A stretch of DNA of 28,813 nt from Bacillota bacterium. Lineage in GTDB: Bacteria; Bacillota; Clostridia; Peptostreptococcales; Anaerovoracaceae. The position numbers and the translations under genes were made by a program. The notes below the pieces were generated by a model. It was not told the DNA's origin, did not search any database, and saw nothing but the letters and a program-made list of their open reading frames with translations. Numbering within the stretch: position 1 is the first letter of the stretch; every line of letters begins with the position of its first letter. Shown one piece after another: positions 1 through 6,465 of the stretch. The stretch is taken from positions 1-28,813 of the forward strand of contig JAEEOX010000136.1 in NCBI GenBank assembly GCA_016284485.1, in the 5' to 3' direction.

Positions 1-1337
1 GGATCCTCGCTTCCGCTCTTGTGGCCGCCGATCTGGAGGTTCCTCTCCAGGGTGGTGGCCGCCTCTTCAAGGTCCATGGCCTTGAACATAGCGTTCTTGC
101 CGAACCTTTTCTTTACTTCGTTTATGGCGTTCTGCATGTCGCGGTCCCGGGCCTCGGTCTCCTCGGAGGAGGCCTTCGCTGCCGCGGCTCCCTTGCCCGC
201 CGCCGGTCCGCCGCATGAACCCATGTCGAAAAGCGTCATCTGCCGTTCCTTAGGCGGTTCTTTCACGTTGTTGCAGTCCAACATGATCCGCCTCACGGGG
301 ATGTCCGGATCCACGATCCTGTCGTAGAGCTCCGCAACGGCAGGCACCATGACTCCCTCGGTGTTCACCGGGTGGTCGAAGGCCCAGGTCCCCCGGGCCG
401 GCTCCATGTCCTCCTTGTTGGAGTAGCCCACCATCAGGGTGACGGATTCGGTCATGAGATTTTTTGCGACCAGTTCCAGGGAAAGGCCTTCCATCATCTC
501 CTTGGCGATGAGCCTGCCCTCGTCGAATCTGTAGTCCCGCATGAGCACCTGGCCGCGGGCCAGGGAACTGGACTTGGGCCGGTAGGCCTTGATGTCCGCG
601 ATGGTGGTGGGCTCCTGGCCCCAGGCGTGGTCGATGAGGAGCTCCGCGTCGATGCCGAAGATCCTGAACATCAGGTCCTCGTCGGCCTCGGCGATCTCAC
701 GCATGGTGTAGATGCCGTATTTGGCAAGGCGCCTGGCCGTGCCCGGTCCCACCCGCCAGAAATCAGTGAGTGGCCTGTGGTCCCAGAGCTTGGTGCGGTA
801 GCTCATCTCGTCCAGCTCGCCGATGAAGTCGTCTGCGTGCTTGGCGGTTATGTCCAGAGCGACCTTGGCCAGGTACATGTTGGGACCTATGCCGCAGGTG
901 GCCCGGACCCCCACCTCCCGCCGGACCTCGTCCATGAGGAACTTGCCCAGCTGGCGGGGTGTTTTGTTGTATAGTTTCAGATAATCCGTGACGTCCAGGA
1001 AACATTCGTCGATGGAGTACACGTAAATGTCATCTTTTGAGATATATTTGAGGTAAATGCCGTAAATGGAGGCGGAATAGTCGATATATTTCTGAAGCCG
1101 GGGCGGCGCCATGATGTAGTCGATGTTTTTGGGTATCTCAAAGACCCTGCAGCGGTTCTTCACGCCCAGGGCTTTCATCGACGGTGAGACCGCCAGGCAT
1201 ATGGTCTTGTCGGTTCTGGAGGGATCGGCCACCACCAGGTTGGTGGTCATGGGGTCCAGCCCCCGCTCCACGCACTCCACCGAGGCGTAAAAGCTCTTAA
1301 GGTCGATCACCAGATAGCTGCGGTTCTTGTCAGGCAT
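1..1337 (-). CDS. Y-family DNA polymerase (UmuC/DinB type), C-terminus cut by window edge
   Basis: Translesion DNA polymerase of the ImpB/MucB/SamB family, which copies across damaged template. The protein opens MPDKNRSYLVIDLKSFYASV, holding the first catalytic Asp and the steric-gate FYASVE region. The YSIDECFLD motif with the Asp-Glu catalytic pair lies near residue 110. A helix-hairpin-helix stretch (FWRVGPGTARRLAKYGI) and little-finger sequence follow. 445 codons are visible and the frame is still open at base 1, so the C-terminus is missing. The visible tail is Ala/Glu/Lys-rich. The ATG start is preceded by CTGAAAGG. The gene lies 68 bp after the TSCPD gene on the same strand and may be co-transcribed. 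No Gram-positive LexA box (GAAC-N4-GTTC) was seen upstream. The family call is firm; the exact subfamily is inferred. Confidence 0.93.
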   Translation of the reverse strand, partial: MPDKNRSYLVIDLKSFYASVECVERGLDPMTTNLVVADPSRTDKTICLAVSPSMKALGVKNRCRVFEIPKNIDYIMAPPRLQKYIDYSASIYGIYLKYISKDDIYVYSIDECFLDVTDYLKLYNKTPRQLGKFLMDEVRREVGVRATCGIGPNMYLAKVALDITAKHADDFIGELDEMSYRTKLWDHRPLTDFWRVGPGTARRLAKYGIYTMREIAEADEDLMFRIFGIDAELLIDHAWGQEPTTIADIKAYRPKSSSLARGQVLMRDYRFDEGRLIAKEMMEGLSLELVAKNLMTESVTLMVGYSNKEDMEPARGTWAFDHPVNTEGVMVPAVAELYDRIVDPDIPVRRIMLDCNNVKEPPKERQMTLFDMGSCGGPAAGKGAAAAKASSEETEARDRDMQNAINEVKKRFGKNAMFKAMDLEEAATTLERNLQIGGHKSGSED

Positions 1338-1405
1338 GACTGCGATCCTTTCAGCGCGGCCCACTGGCGGCGCGGCTCCGGTTAGGCTCCGGTTCGTCCG
1401 GCGTC

Positions 1406-1666
1406 CTACGCGTTGGCGCTCGCCTTCATCAGGCGCAAAGCCTTGGCCAGCTGGTCCGGGCAGGAGGTCGCCCGTCTGCCGCAGGTGATTCCCTCCAGCT
1501 TATCAGCGATCTCGTCCACGTCCATGCCGCGGCACAGCGCGTCCAGCCCCTTGTGGTTCCCGTCGCATCCGCCCAGGAACTCCAGGGCCACCAGCTTGTT
1601 GTTATCGTCTATCTCGATGTTGCAGCCCATGGCGCAAACACCTTTCATGGGAATGAATTTTTTCAA
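1406..1666 (-). CDS. TSCPD domain protein (TIGR03905-like)
   Basis: Small 86-residue protein matching the TIGR03905/TSCPD group, whose name comes from the TSCPD motif seen here near residues 67-71. The group resembles the C-terminal domain of B12-dependent ribonucleotide reductases; its function is not established. Cys residues near 11, 15, 34, 45 and 62 plus the TSCPD Cys would suit metal binding, which is inference. The start is a TTG: AAAGGA sits 8 nt upstream, and the alternative internal ATG (MKGVCAMG) has no such site. The gene is divergent from the S4-domain gene and upstream of the polymerase on the same strand. Confidence 0.85.
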   Translation of the reverse strand: MKKFIPMKGVCAMGCNIEIDDNNKLVALEFLGGCDGNHKGLDALCRGMDVDEIADKLEGITCGRRATSCPDQLAKALRLMKASANA

Positions 1667-1685
1667 AATATTATTCCTTTCGTGT

Positions 1686-1691
1686 TATAAT
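1686..1691 (+). promoter_or_regulatory. Candidate -10 element for the S4-domain gene
   Basis: A perfect TATAAT lies 67 bp before the ATG of the YlmH-like gene. The -35 is poor (TTCAAA at 1662-1667, 18-bp spacer) and overlaps the start of the divergent TSCPD gene. Tentative. Confidence 0.4.
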
Positions 1692-1757
1692 TTAGACTGT
1701 GCAGGCGATCAGCCCGCCATCCATAGGATTATACCACAAAAAATCAGGCCACAAAAC

Positions 1758-2600
1758 ATGGACGATCCAAACTTACACCTCAAAATCGTAGAAGAACGAT
1801 TCGACCGCTATCTCAGCTCCTACGCCCCGGATCACGGTGATTTCCTGACCCCCGAAGAACAAAGCGCGCTGATGCCCTTTTTCCGCAGGAACCGTTCCCA
1901 GGGAGCCTGGCTCTACGGCGGCTACCCCGAGGCTGAGCGGCGCCTTCCCCTCTTCATGCCCGACTATCTCGGCATAGAGCGGGAGGAGGACATTTACGGA
2001 TACTTTCGCGGGAACCCCGGGGAATGCCCTCTGGCGGTGCTTCAGGTGAAGGTCCCCCGCCAGGAGCGGGTCAGCCTCACTCACCGCGACTACCTGGGCG
2101 CCCTCATGGGCTGCGGCATCAAAAGAGAAAAAATCGGAGATATAATCGTGTCCGGTGCGGGCGGCGACAGCGCGGGCGGCGGCGGGTCTAACGGCGCGGG
2201 CGGCCAGGCCGGCGCACAGATCGTGATCCTCCGCGAACTCGCAGAGTACCTCAGGGACGAGCTCACCTCCGTGGGCCGCGCGACGGTCATCGTGGATATT
2301 CTGGACATCAACGAGTTTGACCCGGGCGAGGTGCGCCGCGAGGAGCACTCCTACACAGTATCTTCCAGCCGCCTGGACAACGTGGTCTCAGCCGTCTTCG
2401 GTCTGTCCCGCAAGCTGGCCGCCGAGGCCATCGCCAAGGGCCTGGTCTTCGTGGACGGCACGGAGATCCAGAAGCCCGACTACCGCGTGACTGAGGGCCA
2501 GAAGCTGGTGCTCCGCCACAAGGGCAAGGCGATTTTCGTGGGCGAGACAGGAACCTCCAAAAAAGGAAAAGTATATATAAAAGTCGAGAAATATGTGTAA
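1758..2600 (+). CDS. YlmH-like RNA-binding protein with C-terminal S4 domain
   Basis: 280-residue protein of the YlmH / photosystem II S4-domain family. Bacillus YlmH (RqcP2) binds ribosome-linked RNA and has been tied to ribosome quality control; the role here is by homology. The N-terminal part (1-85) is followed by a middle RNA-binding-like domain (about 90-185) with YLGALMGCGIKREKIGDI, then an S4 domain (about 200-260) with SSSRLDNVVSAVFGLSR and GLVFVDGTEIQ. The basic tail ends in KKGKVYIKVEKYV. A Gly/Ala/Ser-only stretch at residues 133-152 interrupts the middle domain where relatives have a short loop. The ATG has no clear Shine-Dalgarno. It was chosen because MDDPNLHLKIVEERFDRYL resembles family N-termini and the upstream codons do not. 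Confidence 0.88.
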   Translation: MDDPNLHLKIVEERFDRYLSSYAPDHGDFLTPEEQSALMPFFRRNRSQGAWLYGGYPEAERRLPLFMPDYLGIEREEDIYGYFRGNPGECPLAVLQVKVPRQERVSLTHRDYLGALMGCGIKREKIGDIIVSGAGGDSAGGGGSNGAGGQAGAQIVILRELAEYLRDELTSVGRATVIVDILDINEFDPGEVRREEHSYTVSSSRLDNVVSAVFGLSRKLAAEAIAKGLVFVDGTEIQKPDYRVTEGQKLVLRHKGKAIFVGETGTSKKGKVYIKVEKYV

Positions 2601-2607
2601 CGAACAG

Positions 2608-2634
2608 GCGCGCCCGGCGGGCGCGCTTCCTTCT
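2608..2634 (+). terminator. GC-rich hairpin after the S4-domain gene
   Basis: An 8-bp perfect stem GCGCGCCC/GGGCGCGC (2608-2615 and 2619-2626) with a 3-nt loop starts 8 bp after the stop codon. It is followed by the T/C-rich run TTCCTTCTT. Confidence 0.75.
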
Positions 2635-2641
2635 TGAGTTT

Positions 2642-2670
2642 AGCGCCCTTCCATTGCGGGCGCTTTTTTT
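2642..2670 (+). terminator. Second intrinsic terminator after the S4-domain gene
   Basis: AGCGCCC (2642-2648) pairs with GGGCGCT (2658-2664) around a 9-nt loop, followed by a run of T to 2670. The right arm and T-run also form a longer imperfect hairpin with 2671-2684 (TTCCATTG against CAATGGAA), which leads into the 84-bp array. Confidence 0.75.
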
Positions 2671-2970
2671 GCGCCCCAATGGAAACATTTGATCAAAAAA
2701 TGCCCCGCCAATGGAAGTGCGGAGCGTGTTGCTTCTACTCCAGCCACTTTTTTTGCGCCGCAGTGGAAACGTTTGAGCAAAAAACTCGCTCCCAGTGGAA
2801 AGCGGGGCGTCCTCCTTCTACTCCAGCCGCTTTTTTTGCGCCACAGTGGAAAGGTTGGCGTGAAAAACTCGCTCCCAGTGGAAAGCGGAGCGTCCCTCCT
2901 TCTACTCCAGTCGCCTTTTTTGCGCCGCAGTGGAAAGGTTGACGCGAAAAAACTCGCTCCCAGTGGAAAA
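2671..2970. repeat. 84-bp tandem repeat array, about 3.6 copies
   Basis: Direct repeats with period 83-84 bp. The shared start GCGCC-N-CA-R-TGGAAA occurs at 2671, 2755, 2838 and 2922. Each unit holds a second copy of the TGGAAA box about 34 bp further on, an AAACTCGCTCCCA block, CTTCTACTCCAG, and a T6-T7 run before the next GCGCC. The last unit ends after its second TGGAAA box. In the first two junctions the 3' part of the unit can form a stem leading into the T-run (AAGTG/CACTT, then AAAGCGG/CCGCTTT), so units resemble weak terminators. Because 84 is divisible by 3, several frames stay open across the array; these are not taken as genes. The array fills most of the gap between convergent genes (2601-3053). 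Confidence 0.85.
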
Positions 2971-3009
2971 TCCGCTCCACCCCACTCCGCCCCGCCCCCG
3001 CGCACACAA

Positions 3010-3038
3010 AAAAGCCGCAGTTACCGGCTGCGGCTTTT
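3010..3038 (-). terminator. Bidirectional terminator for the small minus-strand gene
   Basis: An 11-bp stem AAAAGCCGCAG/CTGCGGCTTTT with a 7-nt loop starts 16 bp beyond the stop of the 3054-3314 gene. On the minus strand it is followed by T6. Confidence 0.85.
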
Positions 3039-3053
3039 GGCTTATCTTTGGTA

Positions 3054-3314
3054 TTAACTTTCGGTGCGGGGGGTTATGTCCCAGTCCCCGTGGGAGATGA
3101 GCTCGCTCAGGAGCTCCGCTGCGAACAGCTGGGTCGGTATGTTGTCATACTTGTCCATGTTCCGGCGCATCTCCTCAGTGATGAAGGTGTCGAAGGCCTC
3201 GCAGTCGAGACCTGAATCTGCGCACATCCGGCGGTCGATGCAGATCCTCCTGATGTACCCCGCGGACTCCTCCATCAGATTCTCAAGAGTCAGTTCATGT
3301 TCTTTAGTTTTCAT
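3054..3314 (-). CDS. Small hypothetical protein, 86 aa
   Basis: Not recognised. The protein is acidic and predicted mostly helical (LTLENLMEESAGYIRRI, FAAELLSELISH), with three Cys in the first half (CIDRRMCADSGLDC) and no signal peptide or membrane segment. The start is set at the ATG 9 nt after AAAGGAG; a GTG immediately upstream (3315-3317) is also possible. It is very probably a real gene because it has a strong sigma-A type promoter, a good ribosome site and a terminator of its own. It is transcribed alone and has a leader of roughly 95 nt carrying a hairpin. Confidence 0.7.
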   Translation of the reverse strand: MKTKEHELTLENLMEESAGYIRRICIDRRMCADSGLDCEAFDTFITEEMRRNMDKYDNIPTQLFAAELLSELISHGDWDITPRTES

Positions 3315-3384
3315 CACGCATTTCTCCTTTACTTAATTGTCATTTCTTTTCCTTTTATTGTTAATGCGTTACCCGTTCATACCT

Positions 3385-3407
3385 GGGCTATCCTTTCACT
3401 TTAGCCC
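3385..3407 (-). promoter_or_regulatory. Hairpin in the 5' leader of the small minus-strand gene
   Basis: GGGCTA (3385-3390) pairs with TAGCCC (3402-3407) around an 11-nt loop. It lies just after the expected transcription start and about 70 nt before the start codon. Role unknown; no T-run follows it in the minus direction. Confidence 0.4.
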
Positions 3408-3418
3408 GGTGAAGTAGA

Positions 3419-3447
3419 ACTATACACCATATCAGAGGATCCGTCAA
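3419..3447 (-). promoter_or_regulatory. Sigma-A type promoter for the small minus-strand gene
   Basis: Reading the minus strand: TTGACG (3447-3442), 17-bp spacer, TATAGT (3424-3419). A near-consensus vegetative promoter. Confidence 0.8.
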
Positions 3448-3522
3448 GAGGTTTTTCCAAAAAACTTTTAAATTTTTCTTCCTATTATATATAGCAAAAA
3501 ATAATATGCCTGTTTCCGGGGT

Positions 3523-3551
3523 TTGCAGGGGCGGGTTCAAAAAGGTATAAT
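3523..3551 (+). promoter_or_regulatory. Sigma-A type promoter for the small membrane protein
   Basis: TTGCAG (3523-3528), 17-bp spacer, TATAAT (3546-3551). The expected start is near 3558, about 20-30 nt before the coding region. Confidence 0.75.
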
Positions 3552-3577
3552 ATGCTCAATAAATGTATTGAAAGTAG

Positions 3578-3919
3578 GTGGAGCCATTGCTGTTATCCAT
3601 TTTATCCATCCTGGTCAACGTGGTCTTTCTGGTCGTGCTGAATCTGGATCTCTACACCGACCGTGCCATGATGCCCACCGGCGAGATCAGGGAGTGGCAC
3701 CGCAGCCCGGTCAGCCGCCTGGCCATAGCGGACCAGTCCATTCTTTTCTACATCCAACTGGCCCTGGTGGCAGTCAGCATCGTATCCAGTGCGCTGATCC
3801 TCTTCGGGGTCCGCGCCGATATCGTGCGCAAAATCCAGCTGATCAGCCTCATCGCCTCCGCGGTCATGTTCATCGTGATCATGATCGTAACTTCCAACTC
3901 CCACGCAAAATACGCGTGA
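3578..3919 (+). CDS. Small membrane protein, about 110 aa, three predicted TM helices
   Basis: Not recognised as a named family. Three hydrophobic segments are visible at residues 4-22, 54-76 and 86-105 (ending VMFIVIMIVT). Between the first two is a polar, charged loop (LYTDRAMMPTGEIREWHRSPVSR). No Cys or enzyme motif is seen. The start is uncertain: an in-frame TAG at 3575 blocks extension. The GTG at 3578 overlaps the AGGTGGAG ribosome-site candidate, so TTG at 3587 or CTG at 3590 may be the true start. It stands alone between its own promoter and a terminator. A membrane location is inferred from hydrophobicity only. Confidence 0.65.
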   Translation: MEPLLLSILSILVNVVFLVVLNLDLYTDRAMMPTGEIREWHRSPVSRLAIADQSILFYIQLALVAVSIVSSALILFGVRADIVRKIQLISLIASAVMFIVIMIVTSNSHAKYA

Positions 3920-3945
3920 CCGGTGGGGCCGACACATAATAGATC

Positions 3946-3974
3946 AACCCCGCGCCTGACGCGGGGTTTCCTTA
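3946..3974 (+). terminator. Intrinsic terminator after the small membrane protein
   Basis: A 9-bp stem AACCCCGCG/CGCGGGGTT with a CCTGA loop (3946-3968), followed by TCCTTAT. Confidence 0.85.
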
Positions 3975-3980
3975 TACAAC

Positions 3981-4007
3981 AAAAGCCCGCGGTCTGCGGG
4001 CCTTTTG
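3981..4007. terminator. Second hairpin terminator, bidirectional
   Basis: GCCCGC/GCGGGC around GGTCT, flanked by AAAA on the left and CTTTT on the right, with one bulged base. It would act in both directions between the convergent genes. Confidence 0.7.
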
Positions 4008-4055
4008 ATTGATGGATTTCATTTGATTGGGCTACAACTGGGTGAATCCGGCATT

Positions 4056-4225
4056 TGTGGTCCACCTATTCTTCACTTTTGTGGACCGCATTTTCGAAAA
4101 AACCTGGTTGTGGTCCAATGATTCTTTGAATCTATGGGCCGCATTGCTTAAAATCGATGCGTTGTGGTCCAATTTTGCAACACTTTACTGGGCCGCAATC
4201 ATAATTTATAGAGGGTTGTGGTCCA
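4056..4225 (+). repeat. 54-bp tandem array of three hairpins plus a half unit
   Basis: TGTGGTCCA recurs at 4056, 4109, 4163 and 4217 (spacing 53, 54, 54). Each of the first three is followed 26 bp later by an inverted partner: TGGACCGCA (4082), TGGGCCGCA (4135) and TGGGCCGCA (4189). The fourth lacks a partner. The arms pair completely over 9 bp only if G-U pairs are allowed, and only in plus-strand RNA; on the minus strand the same positions become C-A mismatches. The loops (17 nt) differ in sequence. The array fills the gap between the double terminator and the end of the ABC transporter gene. Nothing else was found in 4008-4256. Confidence 0.8.
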
Positions 4226-4256
4226 ATCCACACTCTATCGATCACGAACCCGTCCC

Positions 4257-5966
4257 TCACGCGTTGTACAGCTTCGCGTATTCTCCGCCCATTGCCAGCA
4301 GTTCCTCGTGGGTGCCCTGCTCTTTGATCAGGCCGCCTTCCACCACGACGATGCGGTCCGCATCCTGCACGGTGGTGAGACGGTGGGCGATGATGATGGT
4401 GGTACGCCCCTCAGCCAGCTTGTCGAAACTGCGCTGGATGTACTCCTCGGTGATGGTGTCCAGGGCCGATGTGGCCTCGTCCAGGATGAGTATCTTGGGG
4501 TTCTTGAGGAAGATCCTGGCTATGGACACTCTCTGCTTCTGGCCGCCGGAAAGCTTGGTCCCGCGCTCGCCCACGTATGTGTCGAAGCCGTCGGGCATAT
4601 CCATGATGTCATCATATATCTCTGCCCGCTTGGCGGCTTCCACCACCTCCTCGTAGGTGGCGTCAGGTTTGCCGTAGCGGATGTTTTCCAGTACTGTATC
4701 CGCGAAGATGAACACGTCCTGCTGGACGATGCCGATGTTCTTGCGGAGGGAGTGCTTGGTCACGTCTCTGATGTCCTGACCGTCGATCATGATGCTGCCG
4801 TCGGTGACGTCGTAGAATCTGGGGATCAGGTGGCAGAGAGTGGTCTTGCCGCCGCCGGAGTGGCCTACGATGCCGACTTTTTCGCCGGGACGTACGTCAA
4901 GGTCGATGCCGTGGAGCACTTCCTTGGCCTCGTTGTATGAAAATTTCACGTCGTCCAGTTTGATGCCGCCATCTTGAACAACCAGATCTTTTGCGTCGGG
5001 CTTCTCCTTGATGGAGGGCTCCAGCGCCATGATGTCCATGAAGCGCCTGAGGCCTGCGGTGCCGCTGACGAAGATCTCGGCGAAGGCGCCCAACTTCCTG
5101 ATGGGTGTGACGAAGGTGGACACGAAGAGCATGAAGGTGATCAGGTCAACGTAGTCCATGTGGCCTTTCATGATCAGGTAGCCGCCGAAGGCGATGACCA
5201 CCACCGGCATGATGCACATAAAGAACTCCTGGCTGGCCATGAACGTTCCCATGGCTTTGTAGTAATCCTTCTTGGCGCCTTTGAAGTTCTCGTTGGTCAG
5301 GTCGAACCTCTCCATGTCCACGTCCTCGTTGGCGAAAGCCTTGGAGGTGCGGACGCCGGAAAGTCTGGACTCAACTTCGGCGTTGATCTCGGCCAGTTTT
5401 TTCTTGACGTTCACGGAGGTGCGGGTCATCTCCCGCCTGTTCTTCATGACCACGATGACGAAGATCGGGATCAGTATGGAGATCACCAGAGCCAGTCTCC
5501 ACTCCATGATGAACATGAAGACCAGGGATCCCAGAATGGTAAGGGAAGAGATCACCAGGTCCTCCGGGCCGTGGTGGGACAGTTCCGTGATCTCGAAAAG
5601 GTCACCTGTCAGCCTGGACATCAGGTTTCCGGTGCGGTTCATGTCGTAGAAGTCGAAATCCAGCACCTGGAACTGTTCGAACAGATCCCGCCTGATGTCG
5701 GCCTCCACCCTTATTCCGAAGGTGTGGCCCCAGTAGGTCATGATGAAGTAGCAGATGGACCTGATCACGTAAAAGACCGCGATGATGGCCATCAGCTCGA
5801 AGAAAAACCTGTACAGGTTATTGGGCAGCAATTCGTTCATTGCGTACCTGGACACCAGCGGGAACGAAAGGTCCACCGCCGACGCCATGATGGCGCAGCA
5901 CATGTCCAGTATGAAAAGCTTCCTGTGCGGCTTGAAGTATTTAAGAAGTGTTTTGATCATATTCAT
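4257..5966 (-). CDS. ABC exporter half-transporter (fused membrane and ATPase domains)
   Basis: 569-residue half-transporter of the type I exporter fold (MsbA/LmrA-like) that would act in the membrane as a dimer. The membrane part covers about residues 1-310. The ATPase part has Walker A GHSGGGKTT (about 368-376), signature LSGGQ (about 472-476), Walker B ILILDE (about 492-497), and the switch His in IIIAHRL (about 528). Substrate cannot be read from sequence. The start is set at the ATG giving MNMIKTLLKYFKPHRK, with GGGG 7 nt upstream. A longer open frame to 6008 would add a Pro/Arg-rich leader and is less likely. It is a single gene, so a homodimer is plausible. A candidate -10 TAGAAT lies at 6029-6024 and a GCCCGGC/GCCGGGC hairpin (5983-5998) sits just before the ribosome site. 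Confidence 0.93.
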   Translation of the reverse strand: MNMIKTLLKYFKPHRKLFILDMCCAIMASAVDLSFPLVSRYAMNELLPNNLYRFFFELMAIIAVFYVIRSICYFIMTYWGHTFGIRVEADIRRDLFEQFQVLDFDFYDMNRTGNLMSRLTGDLFEITELSHHGPEDLVISSLTILGSLVFMFIMEWRLALVISILIPIFVIVVMKNRREMTRTSVNVKKKLAEINAEVESRLSGVRTSKAFANEDVDMERFDLTNENFKGAKKDYYKAMGTFMASQEFFMCIMPVVVIAFGGYLIMKGHMDYVDLITFMLFVSTFVTPIRKLGAFAEIFVSGTAGLRRFMDIMALEPSIKEKPDAKDLVVQDGGIKLDDVKFSYNEAKEVLHGIDLDVRPGEKVGIVGHSGGGKTTLCHLIPRFYDVTDGSIMIDGQDIRDVTKHSLRKNIGIVQQDVFIFADTVLENIRYGKPDATYEEVVEAAKRAEIYDDIMDMPDGFDTYVGERGTKLSGGQKQRVSIARIFLKNPKILILDEATSALDTITEEYIQRSFDKLAEGRTTIIIAHRLTTVQDADRIVVVEGGLIKEQGTHEELLAMGGEYAKLYNA

Positions 5967-5982
5967 ATTAATGCCCCACTGC

Positions 5983-5998
5983 GCCCGGCCCGCCGGGC
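5983..5998 (-). promoter_or_regulatory. GC-rich hairpin in the ABC transporter leader
   Basis: Perfect 7-bp inverted repeat GCCCGGC/GCCGGGC with a 2-nt centre, ending 6 bp upstream of the GGGG ribosome-site candidate. It could hide the site in mRNA; regulation is inference only. Confidence 0.35.
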
Positions 5999-6131
5999 TT
6001 CTCAACACGTGGTCGTATCCGATATTCTATCACATCCGCCGCCGTTACAAAAGACTTTTGCGCGCTTCTGTGCGCCAGGAATTGGGAAAAAACGTGGCGC
6101 GGATGTCATTATTTATCCGCACCGCTCTTAG

Positions 6132-6325
6132 TTTACTGTACAAATCCATTTTTTTGAAATTGTACAGTAAAAAAATCTCATTTTACACGGGGAAAGCCCA
6201 TATTTGCCCGGTTTTCCCACTGATCTGCCCTGATCATTACTGTATGAAATCAAAAAGATCGATTTGTACAGTAAAACACGGGTACCGCTACTGTACGATT
6301 TCGATTTTTTGAAATTGTACAGTAA
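6132..6325. repeat. Three palindromic GTACAGTA hairpin elements
   Basis: Hairpin 1: TTTACTGTACAA (6132-6143) with TTGTACAGTAAA (6160-6171). Hairpin 2: TTACTGTA (6237-6244) with TACAGTAA (6267-6274), inner stem AAATC/GATTT. Hairpin 3: TACTGTAC (6289-6296) with GTACAGTA (6317-6324), inner stem ATTTC/GAAAT. Elements 1 and 3 share T6 followed by GAAATTGTACAGTAA exactly. Each spans about 38-40 bp. They occupy the roughly 500-bp gap between the ABC gene start and the tRNA. The rest of that gap (6030-6131 and 6326-6389) holds no gene that can be supported. Confidence 0.8.
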
Positions 6326-6389
6326 TTCATATTGACATAATTTCAGAAGATGCAGCCCATGGCGCAAAACACCCATTTTTCGACGTTTT

Positions 6390-6420
6390 CTCCCAGGTTC
6401 AAGTCCTGCTCCCATCTCAC
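6390..6420 (+). other. tRNA-like 3' fragment (T-arm remnant)
   Basis: CAGGTTCAAGTCCTG (6394-6408) is a T-arm with a TTCAAGT loop, followed by an acceptor-like CTCCCATCTCAC. No matching 5' tRNA half lies upstream. The 15-mer is an exact inverted copy of the T-arm in the neighbouring tRNA-Leu (6478-6492). Either a degraded tRNA or a recombination scar; low certainty. Confidence 0.4.
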
Positions 6421-6433
6421 AAGATAAAATTAA

Positions 6434-6455
6434 AACCCCTCGAAAACGAGGGGTT
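6434..6455 (-). terminator. Terminator of the tRNA-Leu gene
   Basis: A 9-bp stem AACCCCTCG/CGAGGGGTT with a 4-nt loop. On the minus strand it lies 10 bp beyond the CCA end and is followed by TTTTAATTTTAT. Confidence 0.9.
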
Positions 6456-6465
6456 CCAATTTTAT

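Noticed and set aside
1338..1405. LexA-type SOS box upstream of the Y-family polymerase
   Set aside because: No GAAC-N4-GTTC was found in the gap; only a short tandem repeat is present. Control could lie upstream of the TSCPD gene, but none was seen there either.
2640..3057. Overlapping long reading frames on both strands with repeated Trp/Lys/Arg-rich peptides
   Set aside because: The 84-bp repeat is a multiple of three, so frames stay open by construction. No ribosome site or promoter serves them, and the repeats diverge without codon-like constraint.
4056..4225. Possible CRISPR array from regular 54-bp spacing
   Set aside because: Repeats are inverted pairs of 9 bp rather than identical 24-37 bp repeats with unique spacers, and no cas genes are near. 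The same applies to the 84-bp array, whose whole unit is repeated.
5782..6415. Open frames on both strands across the GTACAGTA elements
   Set aside because: They run through palindromes and the start of the ABC gene, have no ribosome sites and give low-complexity Lys/Tyr/Ser translations.
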